From Deuterostichococcus epilithicus (lineage: Eukaryota > Chlorophyta > Trebouxiophyceae > Prasiolales > Stichococcaceae): a stretch of 64,000 nt of DNA. The position numbers were made by a program, and so were the translations under genes. The notes below the pieces were generated by a model. That model worked only from the letters and a program-made list of their open reading frames with translations. It did no database searches and was not told the origin of the DNA. The DNA is taken from NCBI GenBank assembly GCA_033439295.1, contig JAVTLE010000014.1:4712001-4776000 (forward strand), written 5' to 3'. Shown piece by piece: positions 1 to 9,656 of this stretch. The stretch's first letter is position 1, and the number at the start of each line of letters is the position of its first letter.

Positions 1-304
1 AAGATGATGCTGGAAGGGCTACGTATGACTCATTGCTGTGGCGCTCCACCGCCTGCGCGCATGAAAGCCCGAAGCCCGGTTCCGCTACGAAGGACATGGA
101 CAATCTGAAGCAGCAAACTGTCGAACATGGCAAGAGTAAAGAAGCTCGGTGACATAGGTGAGAGTCTCTGTCGCAATTGCAGTGCCTCCAGCTTGCCTGG
201 CCGCGGCACAGAGACCGAGCACAGCATCTGACCTTTCAACAGGCAGGCGCGCACACGTCTGCATCTGGCGCATGCAGTGCCTGCTGATGTCAGGATAGGG
301 CTTG

Positions 305-1712
305 TCAAAGAAGCTCGTGGGCCACTGCAGCCTCGGCTGCCTCGGCCTGCGGCCGCACCTACTGCTGCTGCAGCGTCGCTGGCCGAAACAGCATGCCGGT
401 CTGACTCGCGCTGGGGCTGGCCGAGGGGTCGCATGAATGCATAATTGGGAGCGGTCGCAAGCATGTGCCAGAGTTCAGGGTTTAACTGCCAGTGTCCCAC
501 CTCCTCCTCGGCAGGCTCGTCCAGTGGCGGCGGCCCCTGCTGCTGTGGCGGCGGCGGCAGCGCCTCATTCAGCTGAGCCGCATCGGGCGACTGGTCGAAG
601 CGGCTGCGCCTGCAGGGCGACCAGCAGCACAGGAAGGATTGTACGGAGCTGCTCATCTCAGCAGCTTCCGGCGGCAGCTGTGCGCAGCGGCGCCTGGCTT
701 GGCTGCCCTGCTCCCGACGGCTCTCACACAGTGCCGGCCCCAGGTGCGGGGCATTGAGGACTGCGTGAAGGAAGGTGGCTCGAATGTGCATGTTCTCTGC
801 TGAGCTGCGAAGCCGCCCCTCCCACTGAGAATGGCAGCTCCATTCGAAAGCGGCGCCATACTTCAGCAGGACACCGGCACCTTCGTGTAGGCCAAAGCGA
901 TTCACTGCCTCCGGAGGCCTCAAGCCCGCAAGACAGTACACGCTCTCTGCACAGAAAGCATTTTCAACACGCGCCGCCCGCACGGCGTGGCGCAGTGCAG
1001 GAGCACAGCGCACCGCTTGCCGGGCTTCCCGCCGTCCGGCGGCGGCGGCGGCGCTTCCCGCCCGTCACGGTCCGTGCCGCGGCGAGCCGGCGACAGCGGC
1101 GGCTCCCGTCGCTCGGAGCTCCTGCCCCCCGCCGGCTCCTCCTCCCTGCCGCTGCGCTGCCGGCGCTCGCCGCTCCTGTGCCCGGCCGCCGGACTGCCCG
1201 CGCGGGCGTGCAGGGTCCTGCGCCGGCTGCCGGCATGGCCGCGGCCCTCGTGTCGGGGGCTGTCATCGCGCCGCCTGCGAGGCGCACAGTCAGCCTGCGT
1301 CGGCCCACACCGCCGCTCGCTGCACGACGACTGCTGATGCGTGTTTCAGGCCCCGCAGCACATGCGACCCAAGTCGCTGATGCGCCTCATGGCACAGAAC
1401 ATACGATGCCAGGTTCGGTCATGCCATGCGTGATGTGCCACTGGCAGGGATTGCAGGCGGCGTCCAGTGGCTCCCACTGGGTCCATGCTTCTCAGCCACA
1501 TCCACTCTGGGACCAACTGAGCCCATGATTGGTATATTTTGCATCACCTTTGCAGCGGTGTGTACCGCACACCATGCAAATTTTGCCGACCTGCGGTGCT
1601 TCTCGCTGTTGTGGCCCTGATCCTCGTCCCGGAGCCGCTCCCGCCGGCGGCCCGGCGAGTGATTATCGCTGCCCCGCCGCGGGCTGCGGCTGCGGCTGCC
1701 GTGGCGTCCCAT
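305..1712 (-). CDS. RS-domain protein, putative splicing-associated factor (181 aa)
   Basis: Four-exon model on the minus strand: 1591-1712, 1014-1274, 501-609 and 305-358. All junctions use GT-AG and the phases close exactly (546 nt including the stop). The protein starts MGRHGSRSRSPRR, continues as an Arg/Ser/Glu-rich low-complexity region to about residue 128, then has an RRSRFDQSP segment, a Pro/Gln stretch and an acidic, alanine-rich tail. RS-type composition is typical of nuclear pre-mRNA splicing proteins; that role is inferred from composition only. No RRM, zinc knuckle or other folded domain is visible. The start is the ATG directly before the RS run. It is divergent from the phosphatase regulator starting at 2723. 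The last exon is only 54 nt, so a longer alternative C-terminus is possible. Confidence 0.55.
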
Positions 1713-2722
1713 GTAAGATGAATCGGCGTCCGCCGCGCCTGCAGCACGGTTTGGTCGTGGGATGGAGGAAGGCTCGACACGACGCCACCCGAAAAGCTCC
1801 AGCAGCTGCACGACTGAAGTCCTCGTGCTGCTGGCTGGCGGGTTTCCGCCGGATGTGCATCCATCAGTCGCCAGATGTGCGCCACATACCTCTGATGTAG
1901 GCAGATCTGGGGCTCACAGTCCTTGCGACGCCAAAGCAGCGTGCAATCGACGATGCCTCGTTCAGGAGCGCTGCTCTGAGCCGCAAGAATGATGGAGCTG
2001 CACTTCCAAAGTTGCAGTCGTGACTGAGGTTGCACGATCTGCGCTGCGACGAGTGTTGCGCCTTCTAACGGTCCGGAGGCCTCTTGACAACAACAGTGCG
2101 GGCAAGAGCGAAGGTCGAGAGCCGATGCGCACTTTGAAACAGTTCTGGCTTCTGGGCGAGCAGACACTCAGGGTTTGGGTTTGGTAACCTTCTGGGTCCA
2201 GCGCGGCTGTGACGGGCCTGCGCAGACCCGCACGCACGGCTTGCAGCGACAAGTGGCATTCGAAGTCAACTTGTGACCTGAACCGGTGAGTGTGCGGCCT
2301 ACGGGCCCGCCGAGTTTGAGCCCACCGTTTTGCGATTTGCTCACACCGGATGTCTTGTTGTTGAGCCGGTCCGGCGCCCTTGCACCTCCGATCGCACCTT
2401 CGGCACGTTCTCTGCAAGCTCAGAACATCCACGGAACAAGCGGACGCCGCAGTAACGGATCCGCAGGCGCTGCTGGCTGCTACGGCACCTAGGCTCGCTG
2501 ACGCTGCGGGCGACCTCTGCGGGTGAGCTGCCGCTTGGCAGCTCAGCCGAGGTCGCTGCCATGCTACAGACCTGAAGCGCCGCCGCGGCGCGCACCCAGG
2601 GCGTCAGCTCTCTGCAGCTGCCAACCCAGAAGCTGCAGCAAGGGCGCCTGACCAGCGGCTTTCGGTCGGCGGGGCGCCAGCTGGCGGGGCTCTAGCGCTG
2701 CCCTCGCCTGCCGGGACCAGCC
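1713..2722. promoter_or_regulatory. Divergent intergenic promoter region
   Basis: About 1 kb separates the start codons of the minus-strand RS protein and the plus-strand PP4R3 gene, so both promoters and 5' UTRs should lie here. No convincing TATA box was seen. A telomere-like string (cagggtttgggtttgg) occurs near 2168. No open frame in this stretch has a supportable gene model. Confidence 0.4.
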
Positions 2723-5700
2723 ATGCAGGACGGCGGCGGCATGCAGCGGGTGAAAGTGTACCGATTGAATCAGGAGGGGATGTGGGACGACAAGGGCACG
2801 GGCTCCGTGTCCGTGGAGTACATGGAGGTGAGCAAATAGCAGTGCAGCTGTGCCCCTCTTGGGTGGGCATGCAGACGGAAGCATGCACGGCGGATCTGCC
2901 GTCCCCAACGCAAGTCTGCGCCAGGCCGCTGTTGCCTCATGCTGCGTGTGCATAACCGCTGCACCTGAATCGGCGTGCCCTGAGGGTGCCATGCATGAGG
3001 GTACCCGCGAGCTGCGCCGTGCAGCCTTGTCGGCAAGGCTGCAGCGGCAGCGTCCATGCTGCTGGCCATTTGCGCCATGCTTGGGTGCCTGCAGGACCAT
3101 GCTCTGCGGCATGGCCCTCGCTTCAACAACAGACGTCTAGGCTGTCCGGCCGCAAAGCTGCTGGATACGTCAAAGTTCAGATGGCTAGGAGGATTTACCC
3201 CGATGCCTCGTCGCTGCACAGCGCCGCTGTCATGCAGCCGCCACGGCGAGACCACTATGCACCCGCATCACCCTGAAGCCCTCTCGGCGCCTGCCTCCTG
3301 CAGCAATCGGACAGCGTGGGGCTGGTGGTCATCGGCGAGGAGGACACCCGCACGCTGCTCATCCACCGGATCTCCCGCGAGGACATCTACCAGCGCCAGG
3401 GCGGTGCGTGCCGCCGCGCCGATGCCTGTGATACAGCCCATGTGTGACTCAATCGCCTGCTGGCGCCTGCAGGGTGTTGGTGGCGTGCGTCAGGCCTTAC
3501 CGCCTGCTGCCTGCACTTATACACAGCAAGGCAGTGCAATGCCACCGGGCGTCAGCCGCTGCGTTTGCTGCATTCTGCATGAGTGCCAGTGCCCAGACAG
3601 GCGCGTGGGCGACACAAGCAAATGCACACAAAGCCGTCCCAGAATCGAGCCTCGCAGAGAATACCACCTGCTGCCGGCGCAGAGGACACGATCATCACGT
3701 GGACGGACACGGAGCTGGGCACCGACATCGCGCTGTCCTTCCAGGAGGCTGCCGGCTGCAACTTTGTCTGGTGCGCACGTGCCGCCTGACGGCTCCAGCA
3801 CCTGGTGCACACCCAGCGCTGAGAAAGCGGAGCACTGGCATGGCGGGACGACAGTGGAGTGGATGATGTCTACGCGGGTCAGCTGCTGGCACCCCCACCG
3901 CAGGGGCTTGGTGTTTTCGGTTGTGCCCGGCGGGGATCAGCCCTCGCCGACCGCGACTCATGTTGGGATTTGTTGTCACGCTCTGCAGGGAGCAGGTGCA
4001 GGAGGTGCAGGCGAGGGCAGACGGGCGGCGAGGCGGCAGCGGGGGTGCCGCAGGCGGCGGCGGCGGCGGGGAGAACGGCCTGGGCCGCTCGCGGCAGCCC
4101 GTCGATGAGTTCGACCAGCTGGGGACGTCACTGGAAGGTGGCTGTGTCTGCTGTGCCTGATGTCGCTGCAGCTGACGAAAGGGTTGAGGATGCTGCCGGG
4201 GGAAGGGCCGCTGTCCGCGATCCCAACTTTGCCGCCCAGGCAACGCCCCTGGTTGCAACTGACTGCAGGAGCCGCGCCACCTGTGGGGAACCGAGGCTGC
4301 CCTCGCACAGAGCCCTGCATGTGCGCACCGCCTCCAGACAGGGCCATTACCCTCAGCATCGCTGCTGCTCGAACTCTGCCGCAGGCGACTTTCCAGAGGC
4401 GGGCGCTACAGGGCCGGTGGACTTGCCGGCGCCGGAGATGGCGCACCTGCCCGACATTGCTCGCACGCTGCGGGAAGTGTCGCCCTTCCAGCGGGACCGT
4501 GTGGCGGAGCAGCTCATGCGGCCAGGCTACCTGAGGCGCCTGCTGGACCTCTTTCGAGTGAGCGGGGCGTCCAGTTCTGATTCTTCCTTCTGAATGTTCT
4601 GCTTCCAGCTCGGGCCCGGGAAGCAAGGGAGTAGCTGCCCTGGCGCGGCCGTGACTCGGGCCCGTGAATGAGGCAGGGAGGGCAGCGTGCCGGCGCGGCA
4701 CGAGAGGCGAGTGCTGGCGCGCTCCCGCTGGTGCGATAGCGACCTGACGAGCACCGGCGCACGCTCATGCTGTGGCTGCAGATGCCAGCGGTATCGCAAG
4801 CCTCCAGCGGCGCCTGCTTCTGGCGTCATGCAGATCTGAAACAACAAGGCCCCGTGGCGATGCGCATCAGCCCAGAACGGTTGAAAGGGGTGTTCCCCTG
4901 CACCTACTACACGCCAGACCCAGCAGCTCATAGTTTTCGGAGGTCCCTGGAGGGCGAGGGCTGCCTACCGGCGGTGCACGTGGCGGCGCACACGGCTCTG
5001 AAGCGCAGCACCCAACCCTTGACCGCTCATACTCGCATTAGCAAGATCTAGAGGACCTGGGGGACCTGGGGAGCGAGTGCGGCATTGCAGCGATGCACAT
5101 GCCGGTGCGCGGCGCCACCACCGAAACCCCTGAACGCTCTGAATCATTTTGCAGGATCTGGAGGACCTGGAGGATGAGGGCGGCCTGGCGACAATACACA
5201 CCGCGGTGCGCGGCGCCATCACCAAAACCTTTCAAAATCTAAATTCTCCGAGTTTCAACATGTAACTTCCTGAATCCCAGGACTTGGAGGACCTGGAGGA
5301 TGAGGGGGGCCTGGCGGCGATGCACACCGCGGTGCGCGGCGCCATCATGCTCAACGACACCGGGCTGCTGGAGTCGATGCTGGCGGAGCAGAACGTGATG
5401 GATGTCATCGGCGCACTCGAGTGCGATATTCAGATCTATCTTTACTTCTTGTGAGAGGAACGTGTCCGCCACAGCGCCCTCAGTTGATCCCCAGCGCTGT
5501 CACAGCTGCGCCTGAGGAAGAGCTGGCCGCAAGTAGTCTTGAGTGGCGGCGCGGGCGGCGCCATGGAGTGGCGGCTGTGCCGAGCGGATGCTGGGCTCTC
5601 GCTGCTTGACAGCCGCTTCAAAGCGCACACGATGGCCTTCACCAGACTGGTCGCTGTGTGCCACGCCACGGTGACGATAGGGACTCTGCCCGCTGCGCCT

Positions 5701-8700
5701 GTGCTGACGTGAGGAGGGCCTCAGAAGGCGTCGCCAGCAGCGCAGGCAGGGTGCTCGCTGCAGGGGCCTCCTGCAGGGTAGCAGCTGTGCCCAGTAAGCG
5801 GCACACTCGTCTCAGCATGGCGGGTGCCGCCACCCTCACAAGTCGCCACCGCGACCTGCGTAGGTACGACCCAGAGCTGCCGGCGCGGCAGAAGCACCGC
5901 GACTTCCTGCGCGAAAGGGTGGTCTTCAGGGAGGTGGTCCCCATCTCCGACACCAGCGTGCGCGCAAAGATCCACCAGACCTACCGAATGGGCTACCTCA
6001 AAGACGTCATCCTGCCGCGGTGAGTGCCAGTGCCCGGCGGCGACCGATGTCGCTCCTGCTCAGCGCCGGACAGGCAACATTCCTCTGGCGTGCTCGTGAT
6101 GCCCCAGTGCTCGTCTGTTGCGGCTCAGCGCTGTCGCCCCTGACACTCTGGCCCAGGCCCCTGCCGGACACATGTTGGGCAACGCCTGTGTTTGTTGGCG
6201 CAGCCCGCGGCGGCAGGCTGACACTTCCGTCTGACTCCCGCAGGGTGCTGGACGACGCGACCTTCGCCACGCTGTCCAGCCTGATGCTGTTCAACAACGT
6301 GGAGGTGCTGGTGTCGCTCACGAAGGACCCGCGCTTCTTCCCGGAGCTCTTCCGGCGGCTGGGCGCGGGGCCTGGTGGCGGCGGCGCGGGCGCCAAGCCC
6401 GACGCCTCCTGGGTCGACCTCGTCGCCTTCCTGCAGGTGCCTCATTGACAGCAGAGAGTCGATGGCACAGCTCTGTGGGGCGGCCGGGAGGGAACCTGCT
6501 CATGTGCCGCTGTGCGCCGGCGTCTGGCGACCGGCGTGGCTGTGCAGCACGGCAGCGGCCAGGCCAGCCCCGCCTTTTCGCACTGGCTCAGCCTGCTGGG
6601 TGTGTCTGTCTCCCCGGCCTGCATTCTTGGCCTGCCTTCCCGGCTTGATCTGCTGCCTGAAACCTCAGGGTTTTCGCTTGGCAAACTGGCTCCTCGGTGT
6701 GCCGTACACCCTTGACCCTGAATTGTGCCGCCGCAGGAGCTCTGCGGGCTTGCAAAGCACCTACAGGTGGGCGCGCGGACCAGCCTCCTCAACAAGCTCG
6801 CCGACCTGGGCCTGTTCAAGGTGTGCGCTGCGTCTCCCGGCCCTGATCCGAAAGCTGCCTTCCCGCTTGTGCGGGGTTTTCTGACCCCGGTGGCGCCACC
6901 CGCTGCTTGTGATGAATACTCGGAGCCTCCGCCGGCTGTCCAGTGCTGGGTTCTGCTGCCCCTGCTGCACACCTCTGCCGCCGAGGCTAGCCTGTCGCAG
7001 GGTGCGGCACGGGTGAACCCTTGCGGCGGCGCGCAAGGGGGGCAACAGCTGCGAACGGGGGCGTGCCGCGGCTGTCTGCTGCATGGCCTGGTCCTGAGCT
7101 TGTGGCTCAGCGTAAGGTATCGAAACCTCATCTGGTGTCCCACACCAGGTCATGACGCCGGCAATGGAGAAGGGCGGATGACGGCTGCGGCTGCGCACAT
7201 GCACCATGTTGCTGGCGGCCCGCCACATCTTGGATCCATGCGTGCAAACCTATCAAAATGGCTGTATGCTTGGATACCAGGTCATGACGGCGGCGATGGA
7301 GAGGGGGGACGACGTGCTGCGGCTGCGCGCTTGCGATGTGCTGCTGGCGGCGGGGCAGCACGACCCGCAGCCGCTGCGCGCCTTCATCGAGGGACCCGGC
7401 GCCGGCGCCGACGGCCGGCTGCTGGGCACCCTCATTGCGACGCTCGGCACGCCCAACGCCAACGGTCTGCAGGAGCAGGTGGGCGCTGGATGTCCAGAAG
7501 GCGCCAGAGGGTCTTGTGTCGGATCGCCTAAGCCCTAGACCCACCTTTTGGGGCCAGTCTGACCAGCCAGCTGCCGCGCGGGTCGCTCTTCCGTGCGCTC
7601 CGGTGGTGATGCCCGGCCTCAGACGAGCCCTACCAGTTGCAGCCTGGCGCGCTGCAGCTGCTGCGAAGGTGCCGCAGGCTTAAACTTACATCGCATGACG
7701 CGAGCAGGGGCAGCAAGCCCCTGCGGAAAAGTCCACGAGCCCCTGCACAGAAAATTCAGAAGAAGACCTTCATTGCTGTCCTGGCGCTGCGGCTGCTGCT
7801 GCTGGATCGCGACATGCCTGAGCGGACCCGTGGAGCTGAAGGAAGTCTTGTACCCAGCCCCGTGAATCCAGCTTGGACGAAGTCGGCGCCTGCTGCCCAG
7901 GCGCTGGTGGTCCTGCGGCTGAGTCGGGACATATCAAGAGGGGCCGTGCTGAACCCAGGTTGTTTCCAACCAAATGCACGTGACGCCAACATGCACCCAC
8001 GGTGATGTCAGCCATGCCGCCGCCCGCAGGCGCTGGACCTGCTGCGGCTGCTGCTGGACCCAGACATGATGGAGGGGCCCGTGGAGAAGAACTCCTTCCT
8101 CGACCTGTTCTACGCGCACCACATGGCTCGCATCCTGGACCTGCTGACAGCCGGCGGCGCCGCCAACGAGGTCAGTTTGCAGATCGCATCCATCCTCTCA
8201 ACCTTCCAAACCCTAAACCTCAACCCAAACCATACGCGCACCACATGGCCCGCATCCCGGACCTGTCGACAGCCAGCGGCGCCACCAACGAGGTCTGTCG
8301 CACCGCAGATCGCCCTGCGAACCGCATCCATTCTCAACCCGCTGTCTGTCCTTTCCCTGCTGATCATTGCGCACCACACAGCGCGCATTCCGATACTGCT
8401 GACAGCCAGCGGCGCCGCCAATGGGGTGAGCTGAGCCCCGAGGGGCACAGGGAGCCGGTGCACCTTCCTTCCTTCCTTCCTTCCAAAAGGGCATGCGCCG
8501 ACGAGTCGCGCCGCTGCCGTGCAGTCGACAGCCCGCTGCAGCAGATCACTTGTCATCCCTGTTGAAACAGGAGGAGGGCGAAATGCTGGCAGGCACGCCC
8601 GGTGTTGGTGCTAACCCTGCTGTGCTCCTGTGTGTTCTATCCTGTCCCTGTGGCATTTTTCCTACTTCCAACTAGGAGTAGGCATGAGGAGGGCGGCAGA

Positions 8701-9620
8701 TCGTGCTGGCATGCTGGTGCTGGTGCCGCTGTCGCCATGTATCAAGCCTGATCTTGGTCTGCCAATTATAACGGGAGGGCAGCAAGCACGCGGACACGCC
8801 GGTGCCAATGCTGGAGCCGCTGTGCCGCCACGTGTCCAGCCATTCTTCACCGAGGAATCATCTCCACTTACCTGAGCAGGAGGAGGGCGGCAAACCCGCG
8901 GCCACGCTGGTGCTGGTGCTGGAACTGCTGTCCTTTTGTGTGGGGCGGCACGCGTACCGTATAAAGTACTACATACTGCGCAACACGTGCGTCGACGCGG
9001 CGCTGGCGCTGCTGCGGCGGCGGGAGGCGTGGCTTGGCATCGCAGCCATCCGCTTCCTGCGCACCTGTGTCGGCTTGAAGGTGGGCATGAGCGCTACACC
9101 GAACCGAGAAGCGGTTGAGAGGTTGCGGTCGCCGGGTCTTAGCATCGTCGCCGGTTGCAGCGCACTTGCGCCGGCTTCGAGGTGGCACCGGAAGCGGTGC
9201 GGGAGCACACGCCGGCCAAGAGAGAAACCCTTGCACGGGACAGCAGCAGTGGACGGGGAGCATGGCCTGTCACTCCTGAGCGGCCCGCCCGCTCGGCATT
9301 TGGCGGGCGGCACCCACCGCACCCGCAGATGCGGGTAGCAGCTGGACATGTTACCAGCGGCGACGTGGCGACTGGAGGGCCTGCTGTGCCGACTCTGCAT
9401 GATGCACATGCATCCTTCCTTGAGCTGTGGCATCCTCGCGACCAACCACCGCCATTCCTTGTAGTGTCCTGGAGCATTGATTCGATGTTTCCATCCTGCA
9501 GGACGAGTTCTACAATCGGTACTTGGTGCGCAACCACTTGTTTGACCCCATCATCGCGGCCTTCCTGGCCAATGGCCCCCGCTACAACCTGCTGAACAGG
9601 TGCGCCGCTGCCGCCGCTGC

Positions 9621-9656
<36 letters not shown>

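Noticed and set aside
30-1013. Long minus-strand open frame of 327 codons
   Set aside because: Only its part at 501-609 fits a spliced model, together with exons in other frames. The rest has intron-like content and the phase-consistent RS protein explains the region better.
3056-4108. 350-codon plus-strand open frame
   Set aside because: It crosses PP4R3 introns and exons out of frame; the spliced PP4R3 frame is the real one.
5155-5222. Treating the nearest exon 6 echo of PP4R3 as a constitutive exon
   Set aside because: It duplicates residues already encoded by exon 6 and no donor follows in a fitting phase; family alignment has the segment once.
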